Assembly (NCBI GenBank): GCA_003049465.1 | Contig: PYSS01000030.1 | Span: 1 to 64,000, forward strand | From: Magnaporthiopsis rhizophila | Lineage: Eukaryota > Ascomycota > Sordariomycetes > Magnaporthales > Magnaporthaceae | Length of the DNA stretch: 64,000 nucleotides | Reading direction: 5' to 3' | Translations under genes and position numbers: made by a program | Notes under the pieces: generated by a model | Databases searched by the model: none | Told to the model about the DNA's origin: nothing | The model's input: only the letters and a program-made list of their open reading frames with translations | In this document: positions 35,044 through 46,776 of the stretch, piece after piece | Position numbering within the stretch: position 1 is the stretch's first letter | Layout of the letters: the number at the start of each line of letters is the position of its first letter

Positions 35044-38000
35044 TTATTCCACCTTCACCCCTGCCCAATCCCTCCTCCTCCAGCTCTCAACGCACTTGCG
35101 CATCAGGCCTGCTCCAATAACATCGAACCGGGCCGCAACGGCGCCGCTCCGTCGCTCGGTCTTCTCCATCTCGAACACGAGGCCTTTGCGGCCGGGCAGG
35201 TCGTTGTCGTACTTGGCCGCGAAGAAGTCGAGCAGCTTCAAGGTCGGGTTGCGCGCCGGGTCCTCGCCCTTTTCCGCCGCCGCCCGCAGCCGCGCCACCC
35301 ACTCTCGCTGCCCGACCTCTGCGAACTCGAGGCCAGCCTCACGTAGGGCGGGGAGGAGCTCCGACGTCCAGTCGAAGGTGCGCGGGTTGAGGACGTGGTA
35401 GACGACGTGTCCCGGGTCCTCCGCGAACGATGACGACGAGTCGGTGGTGGCAGCAGCAACCCCGCTGAGCTCGATGATGGCGCGGGCGCACACGTCCACG
35501 GGGATCCAACTGGGCCGCTCGTCTGGGAGGCGCGGCAGCCCGCCAATGGCCTCGGCAGCCCGGATCATGAGCGGGATGGCCTCGTTGGCGTTCCACCGCC
35601 CCTCGCGCGAGTCGCCGACGATCTGGCCGGTACGGAGCACGCGCGGGGCCGGAGCGGTAGACGAGGGCGGCCAGGCCTCCTCGGCGGCGCGGCGCACGAC
35701 GTGCTCGGCCACCCACTTGGAGCGCGCGTAGCCCATGGCCTGCGCGTGGCGCGGGTCTGCCACGAAGGACTCGGCCACCCGGGCGGGCAGCGGCGTACCG
35801 GTGGCGGCCGAGACGGACGACACGAAGGAGAAGCGGGCGGGGCGGGCAAAGGGCACCGACAGCGCCAGGCGCAGCAGGTTGCGCACGCCGGCGATGTGCA
35901 CGGGCGCGAACGAGCGCACGCCCAGGTTGAAGTTGACGGCCCAGGCGACGTGCAGGATGGACGTGACGGACGCGCGGAGCTGGGCGTAGACGTCGGCGCC
36001 GAGGCCGAGGTCTGCCTCGCGGGACAGGTCGGCGGGCAGCGCGACGACCCTTGCGGCTTGGGTTGGGCTGAGGTCCCGGCCTAGGCCGCGGCTGGAGAGC
36101 GAGCCGAAGATGCGGGAGGCGGCCGCCGCAGCGTCCGGGGCGCGCACGAGGCAGTAGATTCGCCTGACGTGAGGCAGCACGAGCAGTTGCGACAGGATGT
36201 GCGCGCCCAGCGAGCCCGTGGAGCCCGTCAACAGCACCACGTCGCCGTCGGGGGCCCGGTCTCCCGGGACGAAGGGCTCGAACTGGCCGTACTCCTGCAC
36301 CAGCTCGCGCATCACGGCCGCGGCCTCCTCGTCTGGGGTCGGCAGCGTTGTTGACACGGCGGGGGACGACTGTATGGGTCTCAGGAGGAGCGACGCCAGG
36401 TGCTTGGCCAGCTGCCGCACCGAAGGGTGATCGAACATGACGTTCTGGCCCAGCACCGCCCCGCCGAGATCCAGCTGTCGCATCAGGTGTCCCCTTGCCC
36501 TGATGGCTTGAAGGCTGTCCATGCCGGCGTTGAAAAAGTCCGTCTCTGGCCCAACATCCTTCAGCCCCAGCCGCTGGTGGATCAGGTCGAGGAGGTAAGG
36601 CTCCAAGTGCTCGACACCCATGCGTTTTTTCCCGTTGGCGGCGGCCGCGGAAGCACCACCCTCGAACCTGACGTACAGGGTGTCGATGAGGCTCGCGAAG
36701 CGCTTGTACGCCGCCGCGCGGATGATTGTGCCCTTGTCGGTGCGCGGGTAGTCGGCGTCGACGTCCAGCACTTGGACCATGTCGCAGTCGATCTGGCTGA
36801 ACTTCTCGGCGCCCTCGTTTGCGCCCTGGATGGTGGGCCAGATGGCGTCCAGATACTGCTCATGCGTCCACTCCCTCGGCACGTTCTCGCTCCTGACCAC
36901 GATCAGGCCGGGAAACGCGCGGCCGGCCCCAAAGACGAGGCACTCCTGCACGCGCTCGTCGAGGCGGATGCGGTTCTCCATCGGGACCGGGAGCACTTTC
37001 TCGCCGTTCACCAGCGTCAGGCGGTCGTCCAGCCGCCCCACGTGCTTCCACGCATCTTCTATGACAGGGTGCTTTTCGAACGTGTCTCGGGTCCTGTAAG
37101 AGTTGGGTGCCGGCGCGTCGCTATTGGACATTACTTTTGTCGCCAGGCCGTCGAGCACGACAAGCTCGTACGTACCGTCCCCTATAGGCTCCATTACCAA
37201 GTAGGGCTTTGCGACTGGAAGCGGCCTCAGCCAGTTCCACGTCTTATCGGTCGCCAAATCACGGGAAGACATCATGAGCTGGCCCATCTCCGTCCTGGAA
37301 AAGAAAGCAAAATGTTAACTGAGCGGAGATCAGCTTTTCTAGTAAAATGTCAGGGAGATGTGGGGGNNNNNNNNNNNNNNNNNNNNNNNNNNNNNNNNNN
37401 NNNNNNNNNNNNNNNNNNNNNNNNNNNNNNNNNNNNNNNNNNNNNNNNNNNNNNNNNNNNNNNNNNNNNNNNNNNNNNNNNNNNNNNNNNNNNNNNNNNN
37501 NNNNNNNNNNNNNNNNNNNNNNNNNNNNNNNNNNNNNNNNNNNNNNNNAAGGATACGTACTGTCCATAGTGAGAAATCAGGGGCACTCCGTTATCTACCA
37601 ATAGGTCTCCCAGCTCATCAGGGCACGGGCTGCCAGAATAGAGCACAGTCTTGCACCTGGCCAGAGCGCGGATGCCCTCTTCGGTCTCGGCGAGGATTTT
37701 GAGCACGTAAGGGACACAGCTGAAGCATTCCGGGACAACCGCCCGCATCGCCTCGAGCATGTTGGCGTTGGTGATGGGTATGGCGGCATTGTAGAGAGCC
37801 GTCCGCTTGCCCGCAACAACTCCCCTGAACATTACCGAGAGGCCGCTGGTGTGGAACAGCGGCAGCGTCACAAACGCGCGCATGCCGCTGCCGACCTGGT
37901 AGAGGCTCAGGCATGATCGGTGGGACCGGGGTATGGGCTTGGGCAGCCCCGTGCTCCCAGAAGAGTGGATAATGATGGCGCAAGTGCTAGACTGGTCCTC

Positions 38001-38742
38001 GAATTCGACTTGCTTTCCGAATCGTGGCGTGGTGGGAGGAAGGCCGTAGACGGCCTTGGGCACGATATCGAACGTATCCAGCTCGCGCCCCACGCCGCGG
38101 ATGTTTCGGACCGTGTCGGCATATCTGGAGGTTGTGAGCATGCGAGAGCAGTCGCACTCGTTCAGGAGCGAGGCGTAGGCCTCCGTGTGCAGGCGAGTCG
38201 ACAAAAAAAGAACGGCGAAGCCCATGCGCGTCAGGGCCAGGATGGCGATGGCGTAATCGAGGTCAGAATGACCAAGCAACGCCACCACCTCACTCTTGCA
38301 GCTCTTGCGCTCCTGGAGTCCGCATTCTTTGTCAATCACAGCGAGGGAATGCTGGGGGAAGGGCTGATTCGCAACGAAAACGCACCTTCGGCACCAGACC
38401 CAGTCTGGTGAGTTCTTTAGCAGCCTCATCCGCGAAGGTGTCGAGATCCCGCGCTGTGTACTCTACCCAGTCGGCGCCTCTGGCGGGCGAGCTGGGATAT
38501 GCGAGCAGGGCTGCATCTGGAGTGGTAGATGCCCGCTCCCTGATCAAATCATCAAGTGTGCCGATGTGTGCCGCGGCCTTGCTTGACCCATTGGCCTTGT
38601 TCGCAGGCACATCATTGGTTGCTTCGTATGGTGGTGAGCCATCCTTTCCCTGGACTTTGCTTCGCATATGTGTAGCCCCGTTGGTCTTGGCGTGATGCGC
38701 CCCGTTTTCTACGGGGACCGATGCTAGGAGGGTGCCAGGCAT
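35044..38742 (-). CDS. NRPS-like adenylation-thiolation-reductase enzyme
   Basis: Three exons, 38742-38386, 38312-37561 and 37294-35044, give 1119 residues. The adenylation domain (about 60-590) shows SSGSTGLPKP, HYGQTEMG across the second splice, GRLDDRLTLVNGEK and the invariant lysine at 557 in TDKGTI. The carrier domain has FFNAGMDSLQ, with the phosphopantetheine serine at 630. The terminal reductase has TGSTGSLG at 726-733 and YARSK (Y892, K896). Such enzymes activate a carboxylic acid as AMP ester, load it on the carrier and release it as aldehyde or alcohol with NADPH. The 182-base run of N falls within the second intron (37560-37295): donor GTACGT and acceptor TTCCAG flank it and the phase matches (2), so no coding sequence need be missing. 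The start at 38742 is the likeliest of several in-frame ATGs. Confidence 0.87.
37367..37548. other. assembly gap (182 N)
   Basis: Unknown bases. Flanking splice signals on the minus strand place the gap within an intron of the NRPS-like gene. True gap length is unknown, since the run may be a placeholder. Confidence 0.95.
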
Positions 38743-39669
38743 TGCGGATCGAAACCCGTCGAGAAGGCAGCATAGAAGGTCTGGATGAGCGTCGCTTAGA
38801 TTGTTGAAAGGGCACTTGTAGTGCCGCAAGCTCCTGTGATAAGAGATGGAAAATCGCCGTGTAGAACCTTCGAAACAAGCAAAGACGAAAGCCAGTCCCT
38901 TCACAAATCCTGTCATTTATATCATACAGCCAACGCAATGATGGCAGCCCAAGCACAAACCGACACCTGGAGGCACCCGGCGAGCTGTGGTTTGATCCGG
39001 TCTGGGTTGGTCCCTGCGGATCTTGGCATGCCGCATGAACGGGGCCGGACTATCAAGCGGATCCGGCCGAAGGAAGTTACTCCGGCTCCTGCGATCCCGC
39101 GGAAAAAGTGGCCGGCGTCGGAAAAGCTGGCACGACTCTCATCGGAAAAGCTGATGGGGCCTGTATCGGAATAGGAAGGCGTGCAGCGTTCGACAACTTT
39201 CAGCTCAACGTCGCAGGGAGAGGGCCTCTCAGTCTTGCATGAGGCGCCCAATGTGTCCTAGATTGCAATGGCTGCTATGCTCCAGCACCGGTCTGGGCTA
39301 TGATATTGGTAGCGGTAAGGGCCGGTCCTGAGGCGGGCTTCCCCGAGATTCCCAGTCCCCGGCTACTAGTCCGATCTCGCGTGAGAAAGAGACTTCTAGC
39401 TAGCCCACATGTCCTACCATATTTCCCCCTCGTTCCGGCCTTGAACAGATTCGATCTGGTAATGAACCAGCGAGCTAAGAATCTTTGCGTCACTCCTCAA
39501 GCAGCGCCAACCCATGTCACCAGGGCAGAAATTTAGGCTGAACAGTGGCCATTAGATACCCTTCGTTGGGCTTAGCACTTGGATATTTTTCATCCTCTTG
39601 TCCCCTCTTTTATGCCTCTCAAGGGTGCATTGATCGAATGCGCAAGGAAAGAAGCTCCCTCTTGTTAGC
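38743..39669. other. gene-free stretch upstream of the NRPS-like gene
   Basis: The frame of the NRPS-like gene stays open to 38916 but with no family-like sequence, so it is treated as leader. Nothing else is supported up to the aldo-keto reductase relic. Confidence 0.5.
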
Positions 39670-40650
39670 AATCCAAGCCGGACGAGGCTGCCAAAGCCGT
39701 CGAGTACGCCCTCCATGATGGGTACCGGCACATCGATGCGGCAGCTTGTCATGATAATGAGTGTGAGGCGGGCGAGGGCGTCCGGGCGTCCGGGCGTCCG
39801 GGGTGCTTCATCCCATCCAAGCTGTGGAACACCTTTCACCGGCCCGAGAACGTCGAGGACCCGCCGAACCAGACGCCGCAAGACCTTGGCACCGACTCAC
39901 CCTCTCATACCTTATCTATTGGACCAGTGTCGTTTAGGAGACCGGCCAATCTGCTCGCGTTCTCCCTCTTGAACGAGGATGGCGAAGCCGATGTCATCGA
40001 CGTGCCAGGCTAGGATATATGGGCGGCGATGGAGCGAGTCGTTGAGAAATGCAAAGCCCGAGCCATTAGCGTCAGCAACTTCACACGCAATGGATGAGAC
40101 GCTGTTGCAGACCGCCATGGTCAAGCCGACCTTGAACCGGATCGAGGTGCACCCTCATCTGCAGCCGTCAGATCTGATGGACTGGTTGAAGGAACAGGTA
40201 GGCTAGCTTTCAGTTCGCACTATGGAGGCTCGGGGACACAACCCATGCAAAAGCTGCTGCCATGGCGCCGCTCCAGGACATCGTCGTGCAGGCCTACAGC
40301 CCGATAGGTAGCAGCACAAACGGCCAGCCCAAGCGGCTTGACCACCCAATGGCGAAGCAGGTGGGCTGGCAACTGGCACATGGGCTGATACAGAGGGCAG
40401 CACAGCGTGGATCCGTTCGTGCTGTCCAGATCGGCCATGCCGTCGCGCACTGAGGAGAAACATGTCGACTTCGAGCGCCCGGACGATACTACCAATGGCC
40501 AAGCTCAACTCGCTGGAGCAGAATGCGCGATACAACTTCACGACCGGGCTGGGCGTCAGCATGTTTGGCGAGGCCGACAAAAGGACGCCCAGGGATGTTG
40601 TCGAGGCGTTTCCGAAAACAAAATCACCCCAGAAGGCGAACGCGTAATCG
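39670..40650 (+). pseudogene. decayed aldo-keto reductase gene
   Basis: Aldo-keto reductase sequence is recognisable in order but spread over different frames with stops between: AAKAVEYALHDGYRHIDAA, CFIPSKLWNTFHRPENVE, LNEDGEADVIDVP, WAAMERVVEKCKARAI, VSNFTRN, then IEVHPHLQPSDLMDWLKEQ, DIVVQAYSPIG and finally LEQNARYN. The lysine of PSKLWN survives. The catalytic tyrosine position reads ACHDNE instead of the usual YGNE type, and the LIHWP histidine is lost (LSIGP). A stop lies at 40012-40014 just after DVIDVPG, and frames change near 40085 and 40205-40265. It is clearly non-functional. It sits about 0.9 kb upstream of the NRPS-like reductase and may once have reduced its aldehyde product; that link is inference. 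Confidence 0.85.
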
Positions 40651-40925
40651 GACAGTCCGCTGGCAGGCTAACCGAGCCTGATGCCGTCCAGTCAAGCTCC
40701 ATCTTGATCGCGTGATTGCGTGGAGCCGTTTGACCCGACCCCCACAACATGCAGGCGAAGCGACTCGCGATTCCAGAGCCTTCCAGGACCATAAACGCTA
40801 ACTCCTCAGCGAACACTCCATCACCACCACGGACAAGAACATCTTATTCTTATTGGACCGCAGATCCGGCGAACACAATGTAGGTACCACCGTTCGAACC
40901 GTGTCAGGATAATTTAACGTCTATG

Positions 40926-41534
40926 ATCCTGGAAGGGTGTAGGGTTTTTAGCTCCGGGATTCGAAGGTGCCTGCACCCTGGCGCCTTCCCGAAACTAGCA
41001 CCGTACCGGCCCGGCCCATGCCTTCCCTTGCTGTCAGATGACGGAACTTTAGCACCGCTGTCAAGCCCTGCTTTCCCTGCCACACCTGCCTACCCCTGGC
41101 TTTAAGGCGCTATCCCCAATTAGGGGGAAACTTAAACCCCCCTCACACCTTTGAAAGACAGCGCATCCTTCCAGGATTAGAAAGGTTGGATAGATCCATG
41201 CGAACTTTCAACTTTATTGTATAAGGAAGAGACATCTTCCGGCACCACATCAGCTTGAAGGAAGAACAAAGTCTAGTCTCGCTGGGAGTTACTGAAAGCA
41301 TTTCCCATTGGCTACATCGACAACAAGCTCATGGGCCAAGGAGATGCCCCTCATTTTCGCTGGCGGAAAGCTCTATATCGAAAACCAAGCGGGTGGGCCA
41401 AAGGAGATTCCCTTCATTTTCGCTGCCCGAAAGCTGCATAGCCACTCCCAAAGAGGCTAGAACCTTTCCTTCCTTTCGAGTTTGGTGTGGATGGAAAGCG
41501 GGAAGGCTAAATAAACTTTGACGATCCTGGAAGG
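40926..41534. repeat. 11-bp word ATCCTGGAAGG in three alternating copies
   Basis: Exact copies at 40926-40936 (plus), 41167-41177 (minus) and 41524-41534 (plus). Each adjacent pair therefore forms inverted ends of segments of 252 and 368 bases. This may be the relic of a small non-autonomous element. No target-site duplication was identified. Confidence 0.6.
41333..41435. repeat. two imperfect 40-bp direct repeats, period 62
   Basis: Copies begin GGGCCAAGGAG at 41333 and GGGCCAAAGGAG at 41395, and both end GAAAGCT (41372 and 41435). The shared core includes CATTTTCGCTG. Translated in one frame the unit reads PSFSLAES then PSFSLPES, with a third weaker PSFRV, so the repeat may derive from coding sequence of an old element. 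Confidence 0.65.
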
Positions 41535-41807
41535 AAACCCCGGCTGATTCCTCGCTTGCGGGTCTGACGGATAGGATCCTTGCCACTGGCTACGCAGCAC
41601 AGCAGTTAGCTATCAAGCGGTACGTCCTTTGCTATTCTTACCAAAATTGACCCCATGAACTCAATCAATATCAAATCAGACCCAAATTTTTAGGAAAAGA
41701 ATGTCGCGCCTCTCTTATCCTAAAAAAATAAAAAAAATAAAGTTAAAGCTCCAGGTATTTGGCTGTGTGATGGTGTTGGTGGTTTACCGTTTAATTGCTG
41801 TGCTACG

Positions 41808-41808
<1 letters not shown>

Positions 41809-41841
<33 letters not shown>
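41809..41841. repeat. 33-nt T homopolymer
   Basis: Uninterrupted T run on the plus strand, in an otherwise gene-free, repeat-bearing stretch. A poly(A) tail of an inserted retroelement read on the minus strand is possible but unsupported. Confidence 0.85.
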
Positions 41842-41842
<1 letters not shown>

Positions 41843-42572
41843 TGACTGTGCGTGTTATTCTTGTAGCCAGTCGAAGACTGCACAGCTGCAGAATTGTCGT
41901 ACGAGGGAAGTCATGATGCTGGGAATTAATTAGTTGAAAGCACCCTGCTGGCGGGAAAATTAAACGGTATATTTGGGTCCCTTGCCTTCATAGCAAACTC
42001 AACCTCGTTATAATGTTTCTTTTGTGTTTTTGAGAAAACAAAGAGAGGGAAAAACAAACCCCTGCTGCATTTTATACGTTCTTTTTAATTGTTTAACCCT
42101 GGCTTCTGGCCTATCTGTAATTGGAGGGTGTGCTCCGTTTGTTGTGCTGACGCGAATAAGTGATGCGGGGCTCACCCGCAGGTCCCGCTGTTCCCAATGC
42201 CGGTGCTGCCTGGGGCACGGAGACCGCCGCGGCTTTTTCAGCCGGCAGCTTGGAAAGGCCAAGGAGACATGCTGTTCCGTCCACTCTCGTAGATCGAGGG
42301 TAGTCTCGCCCTCATTATAGCCCTCGGTATAGCCCGCGGAAAAGCATACAAAGGAGCGCGGCTCGGCCTGGCGGCTGCGCCGCGCAGTGAGGAAGACATA
42401 AGGCCCGTCGCCCATTTCCGGCTTCACTGGCCCTGCGACTCCTGCTCCCGGCAAACTCCCCTTGACCAGAAACCACGACCCGGAAATTGCCTCCCACTCC
42501 GATTCCGGATTCTCCGGTGTCCCCTGAGTACGCTCACAACTCTCCCCCACCGCACCCCTAGCCGCCAGGAGG

Positions 42573-45528
42573 ATGATCAGCCACTCGGATGATTTCGACT
42601 TTCTCGGAGCTGTAGATACTGGCCAGAGCCCAGGATTGGACGGCGGAAAGGGTCAGCGCCGCCCGAGCTCAAGCCGTGGGGATCCGCGCCTAGCCAAAAG
42701 GGTGCGTTGGGGAGACGACGGTACGCGCACGCGGGTTAGCCGGGCCTGTGACAGGTGCAAGACGTGGGTGCTTCTCTTGGACTCATTGCTTGCTCTCGCT
42801 CGTTGCTAACCTCTGCATGTGGCCCCTGTAGACGCAAAACCAGGTGTTCGGGCAAGTTTCCCTGCGGCACCTGCTCGCAGGCCAACCTTGACTGCCAGTT
42901 CACTGCTCCGTATCGCCGAGGGCGACTTCCCTCGATCGAGCCGAGTGGGGAAGCAACCGCCGCCAGTTTGGTGTTTGATGACACCCCTGGAAAACCCAAC
43001 TGCGGGCGCAGACAGGATTTAGCGACGGAGCAGAATGCAACCTTGCCGGTTGGGGCGCTTGTTGGACCTGATGAAACTACGGCCACATCAAGGACTGCTC
43101 CTCACAAGCCGGCCGGGGACCGTTCCACCATTACGGACCGCAGCTGCGAGGAGGTTTCATCCAGCAAGGGCCGCGACGGGTCAAGAGACCTGGAGGCCCT
43201 CTGGCCGGAGGTCACCTCGTCCCGCAACTCCCCGGAGCCGTCTCAAACGGACCGGCAGGGCCGCTATGTTGGCACTTCATCCGGAGTCTGCTTCCCGCTG
43301 CGTTTGCAGCGAACGCTGCAGGCGCAAATACCCCCAGGGACCTCGGACTCGTCCATTTTCACTTTCGGGGACATGCCCCTGCCCAACACCGACCCGACCT
43401 TGGTCATCTTGCCGCCCAAAATCGAGGCCGACGACATGGTTCGGCAATATTTTGACTTCGCCCACGCCACGAACCGCTTCCTTCACCGCCCCACGGTCGA
43501 GGAATGGCTCACAGAGCTTTATGAAACTAACGGGACGATGCGGGATAGGGACACTGCCCATAGCCGCACTGCACTACTCTTTATGGTATTTGCTCTGTCC
43601 ACCAGTTTCTCTTCTTCGGACAAGCATCCGGCACCGTCGGCGGCCGATGTCAAGCACATGTCACATTCCGAGGCCACTATATCCAGCGTTGGCTTCTTTT
43701 CCGCCGCCGAGCACCATCTTACGGCCGAACGTGGTCGCCTTTGCCTGACCAGAGTCCAGGCGCGTCTGGCGCAGTGCTTCTACCTGCTTGCACACTCCCG
43801 GCTCAACCACTGCTGGACCTTGTTCGGCGCAGTAGCTCACCTGATCCTCGCCCTGGGAATACACCGTGGGATCTGTTGTGACCCATCGCCCTCGGCGCTG
43901 TTGCCCCAGCAAACGGATCAGATAGAGTCCGAGTGCCGCAAACGGACATTCTGGTGTGCTTACAACCTCGACATATACCTCAGCTCGGTGCTTGGCCGGC
44001 CACGGACCTTTCACGACGACGACATTGACCAGGAACTCCCCGCGTGCGTTGACGACTCGCAACTCTCGAGAAGGCGCAACCACTTTGCGCCGATGCCGGC
44101 GGCCAGGTATCACTCTATAATGACAGGTCCGGTGGCCCTCCACAAGCTCTCTCAGATCCTGGCCGGAGTCTTGCGCGGCCTATACGGTATCAAGCCCCCG
44201 TCCCGCCCCGAGCGCCTCCGGCTTGCGGACAAGTACACGAAGCTGCTTTTCGAGTGGCGTGGGCAGGTGGCCTACCTGCTCGACTCAGGTGGAGACTCGT
44301 CCATGTTTGTACCCATTGTGCGGCGGCAGCGCGATGTACTGAAGCTTGCCTTCTGGCACGCTCAGATACTAGTACACCGGCCGTTTCTTCTCGAGAACAT
44401 CGCAAACCTAGCCACTCACGGCAACAAGCACGCTGCTCAGACCTCAACCGGGAGTGCCGAGGCTGACGACAACGTCGGGTTATGCCTTGACGCCGCCACG
44501 AGCATTGCGAGGCTGATACATGACATAAACAGCGCTGGGCAGCTGTCCAGTACTATGTTTGTAGGTCCATCACTCACTCTAACTAGAAGGGTGCTTGCGC
44601 CAAGCAATTAGATTCTGCCAAAACATGCAGAGGCTCATGCTATCAATCTCGACAGTTGATACCGTACTATGGCTTCTCGGCCGTCACCGTCCTTTACGTC
44701 CACGCCATTCTGCAACGAGACGCTCCGCCGGAACACTGCCTTGCTCCTTTCAGGGCAGCCACAGTTTGTCAAGATCACCTGTTGTCCGTTGCAATCAAAG
44801 GAACCCTGACGGAGCGCTACAGCGTTGTGCTGCAGGAGCTCCGAAATGAGGTGCTCAGGCACTGCCCCTATCTAGCCTTGGCGACCGTTGTGGGTATGCC
44901 CGACACCAGCTCACCGGGCTTGGGCCATGACGGACTAGCATCCGGCGGGATGAACGGGGCCGCCCCATCCCCCGTATCGGGCGGCGCTGCCCAGATGGTA
45001 AATCGCAATAGGTCACATCTTAATCCAGGACAAGCGGCATGGCAGCGCAGGCGCCCGTCAGTCACCTCGAATCCCGGCCATAAAGGAGGCAGAGAAAAGG
45101 GGCGGCCTCTGGCGACGGCCTCTGGCGACGGCGGCGTCGGGAGAGCCGACTTGTCTCTCAACCCGGGCTCTGCGCTGGATTCCGATCTCCAGCAGCTGTT
45201 CCGGTCTTCCGCGAGTGCACACCCCGAAAGATTTGCAGTGGAGGAGTGTTCCAGTCGCAGTAGCGACAGCCCAAGGACATCAGTAATGGGCATGGGCCAG
45301 TTCAAATCTCTGGTGAGTACCTGGGTATTGACTACCTCCTGGACGGATGAACGTCTCGCCCGCCCGCCTGCCCCTCAGGTGCCCCAGCCTTGGAGGAAAG
45401 AGGACGGCGAGCTGATCGTATTTCTCGCACAGGTTATTGACGGCATGATGGAAAGATCTGATGCCCTGCTTGCAGATTGGGCGATGGAAAATTGGGACAT
45501 GACCCTTCACAGAAGCGTAGGAGCGTAA
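42573..45528 (+). CDS. Zn2Cys6 fungal transcription factor
   Basis: Exons 42573-42763, 42832-44560 and 44656-45528 give 930 residues. The first splice falls inside the zinc cluster and rebuilds the exact spacing C59-x2-C62-x6-C69-x5-C75-x2-C78-x6-C85 (ACDRCKTRKTRCSG...), which fixes donor and acceptor. A long fungal_trans domain follows in the middle; the segment WTLFGAVAHLILALGIHR near its centre is the typical core. The remainder is low-complexity Ser/Pro/Gly sequence. A further 66-base intron at 45313-45378 (GTGAGT...CTCAG) is possible and in frame, which would give 908 residues and leaves the C-terminus uncertain. Neighbours are a sugar-transporter relic and a ketopantoate-reductase-like gene; the regulator's targets are unknown. 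Confidence 0.86.
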
Positions 45529-45859
45529 TCCGGCATGGTGTGTGGGACCTAGCAATGGCGGATTCGATGGTTCTACGAAGGGTACCCAATATCAACGAAC
45601 GTCTAGCACTCTTCAGTTTCCTCCGGACAGCATTCTATACAGGGAACAGGAATCTAGTGTCCCAAAACCTTCCTTTGAAACGGTACGTGCAGCCATCGCT
45701 ACACTCCTAGCTGCCGCGTAGACCACGTCTCCCCACCAATCAGACATTGCACTGGCCGTCACGAGTGCGCTCGACGTCTGTAGCTGACTTCATATGAGGG
45801 CTGGACAGGCTCCCGGGGGACCAAAACATGCTGGCTCGAGACAAGGGCGGGAGTTCGAC
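45529..45859. other. short gene-free stretch after the regulator gene
   Basis: About 330 bases between the regulator's stop and the first recognisable piece of the transporter relic. Nothing is supported. Confidence 0.45.
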
Positions 45860-46560
45860 CTTGCCGTGCAGCGGAGTGGCGACGGGCCGCGATCTCCTCG
45901 TGCGCGAGCTGGTTGGTCTCGGGCAGGAAGAAGAAGGCGTTGCAAGCGACGAGGACAAAGCGGCCCGAAACGCGATGCTGGCGGCGAAGGACGGCCGGAT
46001 GGCGGTGACGGTGGGATAAGACGGCGAAGCCGACGCCGCGCAGGCCGAGGCGGGAAGATTTCGGCTACCAGGACCCAGACGACGCTGTTGAAGAAGTAAT
46101 GGCTAGGCGAATGGCGAGCAGGAAGATGGATGCCACGCCCGCGCGGATGCTGTCCGGGTAGGCGGCAGAGAGGGCCGCCAAGATGTAGACGATAGATAGC
46201 CACAGAGGTAGGTCTCACCGCCGATGACGGTTGGGCGCCGCGGCTAGTGAGTGGTCCGAGATGGTAAAGACGGACAACGGCCTACGTCGCCAGACCCACG
46301 GAGGTCATACAGGGCCTGGACCAGTAGCATCTACCTATTACCACTTGTAGCCCGAGAGAGTTGTACATGATCGTCTGGTAGATTTGGATGATGCTGGGCT
46401 CCGAGAGCTTAGTCATGCTGACGAGGAGGCAGCCCCAGCAGCGTCTGCCAAATATATGTTCTTGCATCCGGGCGTATTCCTGCTCTGTAAACTCTCCCCC
46501 GTGGTGCTCGTGGTGGTAGTGCGTCGCCCTCTTGGCGTCTTCGTATCGCTGCCTTTGCAT
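45860..46560 (-). pseudogene. decayed MFS sugar-transporter gene (C-terminal half)
   Basis: On the minus strand, pieces of a sugar-porter protein appear in order but in different frames. These are a cytoplasmic-loop-like EDAKRATHYHHEHHGGEFTE, IIQIYQTIMYNSLGLQ (helix 7 region), LWLSIVYILAALSAAYP then IRAGVASIFLLAI, YFFNSVVWVLVAEIFP (the conserved helix-10/loop motif), GLRGVGFAVLS, and LPETNQLA with EEIAA at the end, the usual C-terminal PETKG-like signature. Several frameshifts and an in-frame stop separate them. The N-terminal half was not found. Sugar or polyol uptake is the family role; the copy cannot work. It lies between the Zn2Cys6 regulator and the ketopantoate-reductase-like gene. Confidence 0.78.
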
Positions 46561-46776
46561 TACTGCTTTTTATCTTTACTTTTTTCTTTTCTTCTACTTT
46601 TTTTTTTCTCTCTCAGCTGCTCTCCCGCTGCGGTACTTGCACTATAATAAAAGCGGGCAAGCAGCTATGAACGATATGGGCCTTTATTTTGACGTAAATA
46701 AAGGAAGGATGAAACGTGAAAATTGGTAACCAAGGAGCCTGCTCGTAACCAGAGGCTACCTGTTTCCACCATCCCC

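Larger units (their letters stand above)
40651..42572. other. repeat-bearing stretch between the AKR relic and the regulator gene
   Basis: No gene supported. Composition is lower in GC than the flanks from about 41600 to 42100. It holds an 11-base word in alternating orientation, a 62-base-period repeat and a 33-base T run, described separately. A 180-codon minus-strand frame at 42008-42550 has no recognisable motif. Confidence 0.5.

Noticed and set aside
36400..37569. Plus-strand open frame spanning the N run
   Set aside because: Antisense of the A-T-R gene, and unknown bases are read as open sequence.
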